Shown: positions 18,379-26,793 of the stretch, piece after piece
How the letters are laid out: the number at the start of each line of letters is the position of its first letter
Position numbering within the stretch: the first letter of the stretch is position 1
Program-made: the position numbers and the translations under genes
Notes under the pieces: generated by a model
What the model was told of the DNA's origin: nothing
What the model saw: the letters and a program-made list of their open reading frames with translations, nothing else
The model's database searches: none
Source: Pyxidicoccus sp. MSG2
GTDB lineage: Bacteria; Myxococcota; Myxococcia; Myxococcales; Myxococcaceae
DNA: 64,000 bases
Assembly (NCBI RefSeq): GCF_026626705.1
Contig: NZ_JAPNKC010000001.1
Location: 1,240,001 to 1,304,000, forward strand
Direction of reading: 5' to 3'

Positions 18379-18609
18379 TTCCCCACAACCCGCGCGGGCG
18401 GGTGTCGCGTTGACTCGCGGACGGCGACCCCGGCCTCGAGTCTATTGATAGACATCCTCCGGACGGCGGCGCTGCCAGGGACCGCTCGTTCTCACAATCC
18501 GAGACATTCCCAGACATCGTTCAACGGGGGCTTCTTGCTTCGCCCTTGAATCACAGACAGGCTTCAACACTACAGCCCGGCTCAATGAGGCTGCCGTGGG
18601 GAGTCGCGA

Positions 18610-19035
18610 ATGATTGATTTCAGATACGACCTGGTGAACGACATCGTCATCGCGAATGTTCAATGGACGCTGTGTACCCGGGAGGACGTGCTCGCCTGGC
18701 ACCAGGAGTGGAGACACGGGCTCAAGCAATACACACTGGAGCGAAAACCAGACGTCATCATCGTGCTCGATGACTTTCATGTCCGGGACGAAGCCCTGTC
18801 CCTCTGGGGTGAGTACCGGGCCGACCTCACCAATAAATACATGGGTATCAACTACCGCGTCCGGGGGGATACCGCCGTGCGCGTCACCATCATCACCAGC
18901 GGCGTGCGCTTCAATGCCTCGACGGCCGAGGCCAACAGCGTGGAAGAGGCCGTCGAGTGCATCAAGGCCATCCGCCGCCGCGCCCAACTCTCACAGCGAC
19001 GCGTCATGGCCTCCCTGGGCCTGGGCCTGGGGTGA
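18610..19035 (+). CDS. hypothetical protein, AT-richer than neighbours
   Basis: 141-residue protein that I do not recognise. It has no signal peptide or membrane helix. The pattern MIDFRYDLVNDIVIANVQW, then alternating strands and helices and a VEEAVECIKAIRRRA helix, suggests a small alpha/beta fold, perhaps STAS- or SpoIIAA-like (weak inference). Codon use in the first half is noticeably less GC3-biased than in flanking genes (for example AAT, AAA, CAA and TTT codons), and the 230-base upstream region is also AT-richer. This could mean recent acquisition or a lineage-specific gene. It converges on the 3-hydroxyisobutyryl-CoA hydrolase gene. Confidence 0.7.
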   Translation: MIDFRYDLVNDIVIANVQWTLCTREDVLAWHQEWRHGLKQYTLERKPDVIIVLDDFHVRDEALSLWGEYRADLTNKYMGINYRVRGDTAVRVTIITSGVRFNASTAEANSVEEAVECIKAIRRRAQLSQRRVMASLGLGLG

Positions 19036-19048
19036 GGGCCCCACGGCG

Positions 19049-20119
19049 CTACGCGCGGGGCGTCCAGTCGTCCCCGGCCAGCGGAGCGAAGCACGCCTCC
19101 ACGTCCACGTCGGACACCTCGGACAGGGTGGCCGGCTGCCAGCGCGGCTTGTTGTCCTTGTCCACCAGCACCGCGCGGATGCCCTCACGGAAGTCCGCGC
19201 GGGCCGTCATCGACTGGCTCAGCCGGTACTCCACCCTCACCATCTCGTCGTAGTCGCGCGTGCGGCCCATGCGCAGTTGGTGCAGCGTCACCTTGAGGCT
19301 CATGGGGCACATGCGCATCAGCGTGGCCCAGGTCTCCTGGGCCCACGGCGTGCCCTCCATCTCGAGCGCCTGCAGGATGTCGTCCACCCGCTCGGCCGCG
19401 AAGCACCGGTCGATGCCGGCGTGCTGCACCGCCAGCGCGGACGTCCCGGGGTCCGCGTGGAAGCCCGCGAGCACGCGCTCCACCACCGCGCTCGCGGGGC
19501 CGCTTCCCCACTCCGCGCCGACCAGCGCCTCCAGCACCGCGTCCAGCCGCGCGGACTCCACGTGGTGCGTCGCATAGCCGAGCCACAGGGCATCCGCCGC
19601 GCTGACCCGCGCGCCCGTGAGCCCCAGGTACGTGCCCGACTCGCCGGGGAAGCGCGGGAGGAACCAGCCTCCGCCCACGTCGGGGAACAGGCCAATCGCC
19701 GTCTCGGGCATGGCCAGCACCAGCTTCTCGGTGACGACGCGGTACGCGCCGTGGATGGACAGCCCCAGCCCGCCGCCCATGCAGATGCCATCCACCAGCG
19801 CGATGAACGGCTTGCCGAAGTGGTGGATGCGGTGGTTCAGCGCGTACTCGGCGCGGAAGAACTCCCGCGAGAGACGCTCCCCGCCCGTCGCGGTGCCCAC
19901 CGAGGCGGCGACCGCGCGCACGTCGCCTCCCGCGCAGAAGGCCCGCCCTCCCGCGCCCCGGATGACCACCGCCTTCACCGCCGGGTCCGCCGCCCAGACA
20001 TCGAGCCGGGGGTGCAGCGCACGACACATCCCCAGGTCCAGCGCGTTCAGGGCCTTCGGACGGTTCAGCGTCACCACGCCCACCGCCCCCCGCATCTCCA
20101 GGAGCACGTCATCACTCAT
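19049..20119 (-). CDS. 3-hydroxyisobutyryl-CoA hydrolase-type crotonase
   Basis: 356-residue crotonase-family enzyme; the length and motifs fit 3-hydroxyisobutyryl-CoA hydrolase of valine breakdown. AFCAGGDVRAV, DGICMGGGLGLS and the PETAIGLFPDVGGGWFLPRFPG segment closely follow the HIBCH pattern, including the catalytic Glu in PETAIG and the downstream Asp. The longer C-terminal half, absent in plain hydratases, is present. It is divergent from the HAD gene with 71 bases between starts. The first gene block holds another crotonase (701-1498), but the two are not close paralogs. Branched-chain amino-acid catabolism matters for myxobacterial lipids, though no other pathway gene lies adjacent. 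Confidence 0.85.
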   Translation of the reverse strand: MSDDVLLEMRGAVGVVTLNRPKALNALDLGMCRALHPRLDVWAADPAVKAVVIRGAGGRAFCAGGDVRAVAASVGTATGGERLSREFFRAEYALNHRIHHFGKPFIALVDGICMGGGLGLSIHGAYRVVTEKLVLAMPETAIGLFPDVGGGWFLPRFPGESGTYLGLTGARVSAADALWLGYATHHVESARLDAVLEALVGAEWGSGPASAVVERVLAGFHADPGTSALAVQHAGIDRCFAAERVDDILQALEMEGTPWAQETWATLMRMCPMSLKVTLHQLRMGRTRDYDEMVRVEYRLSQSMTARADFREGIRAVLVDKDNKPRWQPATLSEVSDVDVEACFAPLAGDDWTPRA

Positions 20120-20190
20120 GCTCGGAGGGGATATCAGGCAGACGCCCGCCGTGCGCGGATTCCGTGGCCCACCGCGCGGTCGGAAGCGCT

Positions 20191-20889
20191 ATGGGGGACA
20201 GCATGACTTCCTCCATGGCTCCCCTGCGCGCGGTCGTCTTCGACATGGACGGCACGCTCGTCGACAACATGGTGTTCCACAACCAGGCCTGGGTGGCGCT
20301 CGCCCGGAAGCTCGGGCTGTCGCTGACGGCCGACGACTTCCAGACGCACTTCGCGGGCAAGAAGAACGAGGAGATCCTCCCCGCGCTGCTGGGCCGGCCC
20401 CTGGACTCCGAGGAACTGCACCGGCTCGCCGAGGAGAAGGAGAATCACTACCGCACCCTCTACCGGCCCCACCTGCGGCTGCACCGTGGCGCGGAGGCGT
20501 TCATCGCCCGCCTGCGCGAGGCCCGTATCGCCACCGCCATCGCCACCGCCGCGCCGCAGGGGAATCGCGAATTGGTGCTCGACGGGCTCGGCATCCGCCC
20601 CCTGTTCAACCGCGTGGTGGGCGCCGAGGAGGTGACGCGTGGCAAGCCTTCGCCCGACATCTTCCTCGCCGCCGCGAAGGCGCTGGGGGTGGAGCCCTCG
20701 GCGTGCCTCGCGTTCGAGGACGCGGTGCTCGGCGTCATGTCCGCGAGGGACGCGGGCATGACGGTGGTGGGTATCACCACCGCGGCCCCCGCCGACCAAT
20801 TGCGCGAGGCCGGTGCCGGGTGGACCGTCCCGGACTTCATGATGCTGCCGCCCGAGGTGGAGGCGCGCCTCTTCGGCGTCCGCGGTTGA
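20191..20889 (+). CDS. HAD-superfamily phosphatase/phosphoglucomutase-like protein
   Basis: 232-residue HAD subfamily IA protein. Motif I VVFDMDGTLVDN supplies the nucleophilic and acid/base Asp pair; the helical cap follows with HNQAW and FAGKKNEEILP; motif II is in TAAPQG, motif III Lys in GKPSPDIF, motif IV in FEDAVLGV. It resembles beta-phosphoglucomutase and related sugar phosphatases, and the second Asp of motif I is compatible with either. The ATG at 20191 is used; another ATG four codons later is possible. Substrate not inferable. Confidence 0.85.
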   Translation: MGDSMTSSMAPLRAVVFDMDGTLVDNMVFHNQAWVALARKLGLSLTADDFQTHFAGKKNEEILPALLGRPLDSEELHRLAEEKENHYRTLYRPHLRLHRGAEAFIARLREARIATAIATAAPQGNRELVLDGLGIRPLFNRVVGAEEVTRGKPSPDIFLAAAKALGVEPSACLAFEDAVLGVMSARDAGMTVVGITTAAPADQLREAGAGWTVPDFMMLPPEVEARLFGVRG

Positions 20890-20956
20890 GACCGCGTAGG
20901 CTCACGGGCTCGGCAAGGCGCCCTCTCACGGACACCTCACGACAAGGCCCACCCGC

Positions 20957-21496
20957 ATGAGCATCCTCCGACGGCTGCTGACCTCCCCGCCGAAGCCCAT
21001 CCTGCTGGCCCTGACGGTGGCGGCGGGCCTCGGCGGCCTCCTCATCGGCGGGCAGATGTCGGTCCGGGGCGGTGACATCCTCGCCCTCGAGCTCGTCTGG
21101 ACGCCCGAGCGGGCCCGGGCGCTGCTCGACTCCTGGGGCCCGGTGAAGAGCTCGGCCGCGTGGGACTCGGTGGTCCTCGACTTCGCGTTCATCCCGGCCT
21201 ACGCGGCGCTGCTGATGGGGCTGGTGCTGCTCGTCGCGCGTGGGAGCAGCGCCCGGCTCCAGCGGCTGGGACTGGGGCTCGCGCTCTTGCCCTGGGTGGC
21301 GGGGCTGTTCGACGTCGTGGAGAACCTCTGCCTCCTGCGCATCCTCGACGTCCCCATCAGCCGGCTTCCCAGTGCGTCCCTGACCGTCACGGCGGGGGTG
21401 TGCGCCACGCTCAAGTTCGCCCTCCTCATCGCGTGCACGCTCTACGTGCTCTGGGGCGGGGCCGCCTGGGCCGTGGGGCGCATCCGGGGGAGATAG
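20957..21496 (+). CDS. hypothetical integral membrane protein
   Basis: 179-residue protein with four likely membrane helices at about residues 15-32, 75-95, 102-122 and 145-170. A loop of about 40 residues between the first two, holding the WTPERARALLDSW segment, would face the outside or periplasm. No family motif is recognised. It is 67 bases after the HAD gene and may be cotranscribed with it. Function unknown. Confidence 0.75.
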   Translation: MSILRRLLTSPPKPILLALTVAAGLGGLLIGGQMSVRGGDILALELVWTPERARALLDSWGPVKSSAAWDSVVLDFAFIPAYAALLMGLVLLVARGSSARLQRLGLGLALLPWVAGLFDVVENLCLLRILDVPISRLPSASLTVTAGVCATLKFALLIACTLYVLWGGAAWAVGRIRGR

Positions 21497-21632
21497 TCGC
21501 CGGCCCCTCGGGGGGCGCCCCGTGCGCCCTGGTAGGTACCGGGCACACGCGCCCGGGGTCCGACCGCACCGGTGCGGCTCCATGCGCCAAAAGGGCGCCA
21601 GCGGCGAGCGCGTTGTGTAGTGTTGCGCGCCC

Positions 21633-23162
21633 ATGGCGACGTCCTCAGCCAAACTCAAGCTTCCTTCGGGCCCGTCCCGGCACGTGTATGACGTCATCGT
21701 GCTCGGCAGTCAGCTGGGCGGTGCGCTCGCGGCCGCGCTTCTCGCGAAGCGCAACCACCGCGTCCTGCTGGTGGAGCACGACGGCATGGGCCCCGGCTAC
21801 GAGCACGAAGGCTACGTGCTCCCCTACGCCCCGTTCGTCGCGCCCCCGCTGAAGACGATGCCCGTGGTGGAGGAGGCCCTCACCGAGCTGGGCCTCACCG
21901 CCACCGTGCAGCGCTCCCTGCGGCCCCACGCCCCGGAGCTGCAGCTGCTCCTCCCGAAGAACCGCATGGACCTGCACGCCGACGCCGCCCGCCGCAAGGC
22001 GGAGGCCACGCGCGAGCTGGGCGAAGAGGGAGAGGCGCTCCTGGGCGCCCTGGCCGGCGCCGCCGCCCAGCACGAGTCCACCGACGCCTTCTTCAAGGAA
22101 GTGCCCGCCCTGCCCCCGGACGGCTTCTTCGAGAAGTGGGGCCTGAACAAGCTCATCAAGGCCCACCCCGGCCTGGACGCCCCGCCCCGTCTGGCCGGGG
22201 ACTCCCCCGCGCAGAAGCTGGTGCGAGGGCTGCTGCCCTTCGTCAGCCACCTGGAGACCCCCGAGTCACCGCTGGCCCGCTCGCGCACCCTCTCCCAGGT
22301 GCTGTCGTCCCCCTCCACCTTCAACGGCGGCCGCGAGGGCATGCGCGAGCTGCTCACCCGGCGCGTCATGGAGCTGGGCGGCGACGTGCTCGGCCGCGAC
22401 AGCCCGGCGGGCTTCATCGTCGAGGAGCTCACCTTCGACGGCAGCAAGTTCGCGGGCATGAAGCTGTTGCGCTCGGATACCGTGTACCGGGCCGCGTGCC
22501 TCGTGGCGGCCACGGACGCCGGCGCGCTGCGGCGGCTGGTGACGGACAAGAAGCACAACCGCGGCCTGCTGGAGCACCTGGACCAGTCCTCCACGAAGTC
22601 CCTCCTCTTCACCGTGAACTGGGTGGTACCGGAGGCGGCCCTGCCGCGCGGCCTGGGCGAGCTGGCCCTGGTGGACACCGGGGACCAGGAGCTGGGCCCG
22701 CTGCTGGTGCAGGTGCACCAGGCGCGCACCGCCCCGGGCCCCGGCGGCAAGGAGGGCAAGGAGGTGGAGGGGCTGCGCGTGGTGTGCGTGGGCGCCTTCG
22801 TCCCCGCCTCGTACCGCGACCTCGGCGAGGAGCACCTCCAGGGTGTCGCCAACCGCATCGACGAGCACCTGGACGCGCTGATGCCCTTCACCGCGCAGCA
22901 CCGCCTGCTGCGCTCGGCGCCCTACCTGGATGCCGGAGGAGTGCGCGGCAGCCGGCTCATGCCCCATCCGCTCTACAGCTTCGAGTCGGAAGCCTTCCTG
23001 GGTGTCACGGGTTTGAGCCAGCGCACGCCGGCGAAGAACATCCTCCTCGCCGGGCGTGAGGTGCTCCCCGGCCTCGGACTGGAGGGCGAACTGCTCGCCG
23101 GAATCCGGTCGGCGCGGATGGTTCAGGACATGTTGAAGAAGAAGGATCCGCTCAAGGGCTGA
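21633..23162 (+). CDS. NAD(P)/FAD-dependent oxidoreductase-like protein
   Basis: 509-residue protein of the phytoene-dehydrogenase/amine-oxidase-like fold. The N-terminal beta-alpha-beta unit reads DVIVLGSQLGGALAAALL and ends with the acidic HRVLLVEHD strand that would bind ribose. The usual GxGxxG is altered to GSQLGG, so dinucleotide binding may be modified. About residues 225-235 (FNGGREGMRELLTRR) match the conserved substrate-domain strand of such enzymes, and the C-terminus has the NILLAGREVLPGLGLEGELLAG segment typical of the second FAD contact. No carotenoid genes are near. Substrate unknown; a flavoprotein assignment is likely but not certain. Confidence 0.78.
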   Translation: MATSSAKLKLPSGPSRHVYDVIVLGSQLGGALAAALLAKRNHRVLLVEHDGMGPGYEHEGYVLPYAPFVAPPLKTMPVVEEALTELGLTATVQRSLRPHAPELQLLLPKNRMDLHADAARRKAEATRELGEEGEALLGALAGAAAQHESTDAFFKEVPALPPDGFFEKWGLNKLIKAHPGLDAPPRLAGDSPAQKLVRGLLPFVSHLETPESPLARSRTLSQVLSSPSTFNGGREGMRELLTRRVMELGGDVLGRDSPAGFIVEELTFDGSKFAGMKLLRSDTVYRAACLVAATDAGALRRLVTDKKHNRGLLEHLDQSSTKSLLFTVNWVVPEAALPRGLGELALVDTGDQELGPLLVQVHQARTAPGPGGKEGKEVEGLRVVCVGAFVPASYRDLGEEHLQGVANRIDEHLDALMPFTAQHRLLRSAPYLDAGGVRGSRLMPHPLYSFESEAFLGVTGLSQRTPAKNILLAGREVLPGLGLEGELLAGIRSARMVQDMLKKKDPLKG

Positions 23163-23229
23163 TCCTCCGGCGGTATGGGCTGGATTTCCTGCGCGGCTTC
23201 TGGCAGGTTCCGCCGCTCTTTTAATGGCA

Positions 23230-23242
23230 GGCGTCCGACGCC
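23230..23242 (+). promoter_or_regulatory. short perfect dyad in the rpmB leader
   Basis: GGCGTC-C-GACGCC lies 24 bases before the rpmB start and just upstream of its AAGGAG ribosome site. The single-base centre disfavours an RNA hairpin; it may be a protein site or chance in GC-rich DNA. Confidence 0.2.
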
Positions 23243-23266
23243 CCAGTTTTCAAGGAGTTAGAAGTC

Positions 23267-23458
23267 ATGGCGTGGAAGTGTGACATCTGTGGGAAGCGTC
23301 CGCTGGTGGGTAACAACGTCAGCCACGCGAACAACAAGACCAAGAAGCGCACCCTCCCGAACCTCCAGAAGGTTCGCGCGAATGTCGAGGGGACCACCAC
23401 GCGCGTGCTGGCGTGCACCCGCTGCATCAAGGCGGGCAAGGTGACCAAGGCCGCCTGA
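23267..23458 (+). CDS. rpmB: 50S ribosomal protein L28
   Basis: 63-residue L28 of the large ribosomal subunit, with an excellent AAGGAG 9 bases before the ATG. It has two CxxC pairs (CDIC at residues 5-8 and CTRC near 50-53), so it is the zinc-binding form of L28 rather than the cysteine-free type used under zinc limitation. [14 protein letters not shown] is the typical core. It stands alone: no rpmG (L33) follows, unlike in many bacteria, and murQ begins 18 bases later. Confidence 0.96.
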   Translation: MAWKCDICGKRPLVGNNVSHANNKTKKRTLPNLQKVRANVEGTTTRVLACTRCIKAGKVTKAA

Positions 23459-23475
23459 GGCCTGGGCGCTCGAGG

Positions 23476-24414
23476 GTGGGCACGTCACGCGCCTCACCGC
23501 CGTTACTGCCCCCCACCGAGCGGCTTCATCCCCGCGCGGACGACCTGGATCTGCTTTCCATCAGGTCGGTCGTCCGCCGGTTGCATGACGAAGACCTGAC
23601 CGCCGTCCGTGCGGTTCGTGCCGCGCTTCCTGCCATCTCGGAAGCGGCGCGGGCCGTCGCGGATGCGTTGCGGACAGGAGGCCGGCTCCTCTACGTCGGG
23701 GCCGGTACCAGCGGGCGGCTCGGCGTGCTGGACGCGAGCGAGTGCCCACCCACCTTCGGAGTCCCTCCGTCCCAGGTCCGCGCCGCCATCGCCGGTGGCC
23801 GCCGGGCGCTGACACATGCCGTGGAGGGCGCCGAGGACGACCTCGCCGCCGGAGCCACCGCGGTGCGCGCCTTCCGGGCGGGCCCGAAGGACGTGGTGTG
23901 CGGCATCTCCGCCAGTGCCTCCACGCCGTACGTCCTGGGCGCGCTGCGCGAGGCGAAGCAGCGCGGCGCCCATACGGTGCTGGTGTGCTGCAACCCTCCC
24001 GGCCCCAGGGTCAACGCCGTGGACACGGTGGTGCTGGCGCGCACGGGGCCGGAGTTGGTGGCGGGCTCCACCCGGCTGAAGGCCGGCACCGCGACGAAGC
24101 TCATCCTCAACGCGGTGACGACGGCGGCCTTCGTCTCCCTGGGCAAGGTGTACCGGGGGCGCATGGTGGACGTGCGCCCGGCCAACGCAAAGCTGCGCAC
24201 GCGCGCGGCGCGCATGGTGGCGGAGTTGACGGACCTGCCCGCGGCCCGGGCCTCGAAGCTGCTGCGAGCCGCCGGTGGCGAGGTGAAGCTGGCGCTGGCC
24301 ATGCACTTCACGGGACTGGACGCCGGGGCGGCCCGGAAGCGGCTCCAAACGGAGGGCCTGCGTGCCCTGTCGCCGGGCGGGCGGAGGGGCTCGAAGCCCC
24401 GGAAGCCCCGGTGA
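23476..24414 (+). CDS. murQ: N-acetylmuramic acid 6-phosphate etherase
   Basis: 312-residue SIS-fold enzyme that removes the lactyl ether from MurNAc-6-phosphate, giving GlcNAc-6-phosphate, in peptidoglycan recycling. The GAGTSGRLGVLDASECPPTFG region (about residues 75-95) carries the sugar-phosphate loop and the catalytic Glu; EGAEDD, SASASTPYVLGA and STRLKAGTATKL are also conserved. The GTG at 23476 is chosen because it keeps the protein at family length; the ribosome site is weak. It is followed 37 bases later by anmK, the kinase that makes its substrate, so the pair forms one pathway. Confidence 0.93.
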   Translation: MGTSRASPPLLPPTERLHPRADDLDLLSIRSVVRRLHDEDLTAVRAVRAALPAISEAARAVADALRTGGRLLYVGAGTSGRLGVLDASECPPTFGVPPSQVRAAIAGGRRALTHAVEGAEDDLAAGATAVRAFRAGPKDVVCGISASASTPYVLGALREAKQRGAHTVLVCCNPPGPRVNAVDTVVLARTGPELVAGSTRLKAGTATKLILNAVTTAAFVSLGKVYRGRMVDVRPANAKLRTRAARMVAELTDLPAARASKLLRAAGGEVKLALAMHFTGLDAGAARKRLQTEGLRALSPGGRRGSKPRKPR

Positions 24415-24451
24415 GGAGCGGGGCGTGGCCCCCGGGGCTTACACTCCCGGT

Positions 24452-25606
24452 ATGCGCCTGCACCCACCCCTCTCCGACGCGCGCCAGCCCCGCCTCTGCG
24501 TGGGCCTGCTGTCCGGCACCAGCGTGGACGCCGTGGAGGCGGCCCTGTGCGAGGTGACGGGGACGGGTGAGGACGTGCGGCTGAAGCTCCTGGCCCATGT
24601 GTCCGTGCCCTTCCCTCGCGAGTTGGTGACGCGGGTGCTGGGGCCGCAGGACGCGGGCTCGCTGAGCCGGCTCAACTTCGAACTGGCCGAGCACTTCGCG
24701 GACGCCGCCCGGCAGGTCATGGCGCGCGCCGGGGTGTCACCAGAGCAGGTGGCCGCCATCGGCTCGCACGGCCAGACGATGGCGCACGTGCCGCCGGGCG
24801 CGGACGGGACGCCCTCCACCCTGCAGATTGGCGAGCCCGCCGTCATCGCCGAGCGCACCGGCGTGCCCGTCATCAGCGACTTCCGCACGCGGGACGTGGC
24901 CGCCGGAGGCCATGGCGCGCCGCTGGTGCCCTACCTCGACTGGGCCGTCTTCCGCGGCCGCGGCGCCCCGCGCGCCCTCCTCAACCTCGGCGGCATCGGC
25001 AATGTCAGCGTCGTCGGCGCGCGGCTCGAGGACACCGTCGCCTTCGATACCGGCCCCGGCAACATGGTGCTGGACGGGCTGGCCCGGCATGTCACACAGG
25101 GGCGGCTGACCTGCGACCTGGACGGCACCCTGTCACGGCGGGGCCACGTGATTCCGGAGGTGCTCGCGGAACTGCTGGCGCACCCCTTCCTGGCCCTGCC
25201 CCCGCCCCGGAGCGCCGGTCGCGAGAGCTTCGGCGCGGTGCTGGTGGACCGGCTCTGGGCGCGGCACGCGCAGCGGCCCTACGACTTGATGGCCACGGCG
25301 CTGGAGCTCACCGTGGAGAGCATCGCCCGGGCCTGCGAGACGTGGCTCCTCCCGCGCTTCCCGGGGATGGAGGGGATGTATGCCTCGGGGGGAGGAACGC
25401 GGAATCCGGCGCTGATGGAGCGGCTTCGCGCCCGGCTGGCTCCCCTGCCCGTCCACATGCTGGAAGCTCTCGGTTTCCCGGAAGGGGCGAAGGAGGCAGC
25501 CCTCTTCGCCCTCCTGGCGGCCGAGCACCTGGTGGGGACGGCGGCGAATGTTCCGTCCGCAACTGGCGCGAGGCGTCGAGTCGTTCTAGGTAAGCTGACA
25601 CCGTGA
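24452..25606 (+). CDS. anmK: anhydro-N-acetylmuramic acid kinase
   Basis: 384-residue ASKHA-fold kinase that phosphorylates 1,6-anhydro-MurNAc from cell-wall turnover to MurNAc-6-phosphate, the MurQ substrate. The N-terminal GLLSGTSVDAVEAAL phosphate loop, GSHGQTMAHVP, the catalytic SDFRTRDVAAGGHGAPL stretch, LNLGGIGNVS and DTGPGNMVLD are all characteristic. A weak TACACT lies 6 bases before the ATG and there is no Shine-Dalgarno, so initiation may be near-leaderless or coupled to murQ. The TGA stop overlaps the GTG start of the MglA-like GTPase gene by four bases. Confidence 0.94.
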   Translation: MRLHPPLSDARQPRLCVGLLSGTSVDAVEAALCEVTGTGEDVRLKLLAHVSVPFPRELVTRVLGPQDAGSLSRLNFELAEHFADAARQVMARAGVSPEQVAAIGSHGQTMAHVPPGADGTPSTLQIGEPAVIAERTGVPVISDFRTRDVAAGGHGAPLVPYLDWAVFRGRGAPRALLNLGGIGNVSVVGARLEDTVAFDTGPGNMVLDGLARHVTQGRLTCDLDGTLSRRGHVIPEVLAELLAHPFLALPPPRSAGRESFGAVLVDRLWARHAQRPYDLMATALELTVESIARACETWLLPRFPGMEGMYASGGGTRNPALMERLRARLAPLPVHMLEALGFPEGAKEAALFALLAAEHLVGTAANVPSATGARRRVVLGKLTP

Positions 25607-26763
25607 GCAGCGTGAACCTGATGGCCCGCGAGGTGGCCGCGAAGATTGTCTTCTACGGGCCTGGCCTGTCGGGGAAGACGACCACCTTGCGGAAGATCTA
25701 CGAGACGGTCCGCCCCGCGCACCGTGGCGAGATGATGTCCATCGCCACGGAGGGAGACCGGACCCTCTTCTTCGACTTCCTCCCCGTGAAGGTGGAGCGC
25801 GTGGGCGACTGCTCCGTGCGGCTCGCGCTCTACACCGTGCCGGGCCAGGTCTTCTACAACGCCACCCGCAAGCTGGTGCTCCAGGGCGCCGACGGCGTGG
25901 TGTTCGTGGCGGACTCGCAGCCGGAGGCGATGGACGCCAACCGCGAGTCCCTCGCCAACCTGGAGGAGAACCTCTTCGAGCACGGCATCCGCCTGGACCG
26001 CTTCCCGCTGGTGATGCAGTGGAACAAGCGGGATTTGGAAGGCGTGCTGCCGGTGGAAGAGCTCCGCAAGGAGCTCAACCCGCGCGGCGTGCCCGAGTTC
26101 GAGACCGCCGCCGCCAACGGGCGCGGGGTGCTGGACACGCTGAAGGCGATTACGCGGCTGGTCATCAAGGACCTGCGCTCCAAGCGCATCGTTCCGCCGC
26201 CGCGCCCCGCGGCTCCGGCCGGAGGGCCGCAGCCCGCGGGCCTGGAGGCGCAGCTCACCCAGCACCTTCAAAACCGGCAGCAGCCGCAGCACCCCGGGCA
26301 GCCGCAGCACCCGTCCATGGCCTTCGGCGGAGGCCCCGCGCCCGCCCTGGCCCCGACGCCGGTGCCGCGCGTGGCGCCCGTGGCCGTGGCGGCGCCGCGA
26401 ATCGAACCGGCCTCCGTCGTCGCGCCCCAGACGGGCCCGAAGCTCCTGGGCGCGGCGAGCGCACTGGCCTCGGGGGACATGTTCGACCATGCCCGCGCCG
26501 CCGAGGCCGCGTTCATGTCGGGCGACTACACGACGTGCGTCACCGCGTGCACGGACGCCATCCGTCGCGCGCTGGCCTACGCCGGTGAGGGCCCGCTGGC
26601 GCAGCAGGCGTTCCTGCTCCGCGTGGACGGGGCGGACCTGCTCCGGTTCCAGGGGATGGCCACGCAGCAGCACATCCGCGTGGATGATGCCGCCTTCGCC
26701 CTCTACGTGCTGATGCAGGTGTTCGTCCGGCTCAACGCCGTGGGGCTGCCGAACGCGGAGTAG
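25603..26763 (+). CDS. MglA-family small GTPase with C-terminal extension
   Basis: 386-residue protein whose first 195 residues follow MglA, the Ras-like polarity GTPase of myxobacterial gliding. The P-loop is YGPGLSGKTT, switch II has the MglA-type TVPGQ in place of the Ras DxxG, G4 is NKRD, and the DRTLFFDFLPV and GADGVVFVADSQPE segments match closely. MglA itself is about 195 residues; here a Pro/Ala/Gln-rich linker (about 200-285) and a roughly 95-residue helical C-terminal domain of no recognised family follow. The GTG start overlaps the anmK stop (GTGA), so it is cotranslated with murein-recycling genes. Likely a GTPase switch; partners unknown. Confidence 0.88.
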   Translation: MSSVNLMAREVAAKIVFYGPGLSGKTTTLRKIYETVRPAHRGEMMSIATEGDRTLFFDFLPVKVERVGDCSVRLALYTVPGQVFYNATRKLVLQGADGVVFVADSQPEAMDANRESLANLEENLFEHGIRLDRFPLVMQWNKRDLEGVLPVEELRKELNPRGVPEFETAAANGRGVLDTLKAITRLVIKDLRSKRIVPPPRPAAPAGGPQPAGLEAQLTQHLQNRQQPQHPGQPQHPSMAFGGGPAPALAPTPVPRVAPVAVAAPRIEPASVVAPQTGPKLLGAASALASGDMFDHARAAEAAFMSGDYTTCVTACTDAIRRALAYAGEGPLAQQAFLLRVDGADLLRFQGMATQQHIRVDDAAFALYVLMQVFVRLNAVGLPNAE

Positions 26764-26769
26764 CGCGCC

Positions 26770-26793
26770 TCCGCGCTGAAGTCTCAGCGCGGA
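26770..26793. terminator. hairpin between convergent genes
   Basis: TCCGCGCTGA-AGTC-TCAGCGCGGA is a perfect 10-base stem with a 4-base loop. It lies just after the GTPase stop and includes the stop codon of the convergent DUF4388 gene, so it could end both transcripts. There is no T-run, so it may work with Rho. Confidence 0.5.
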
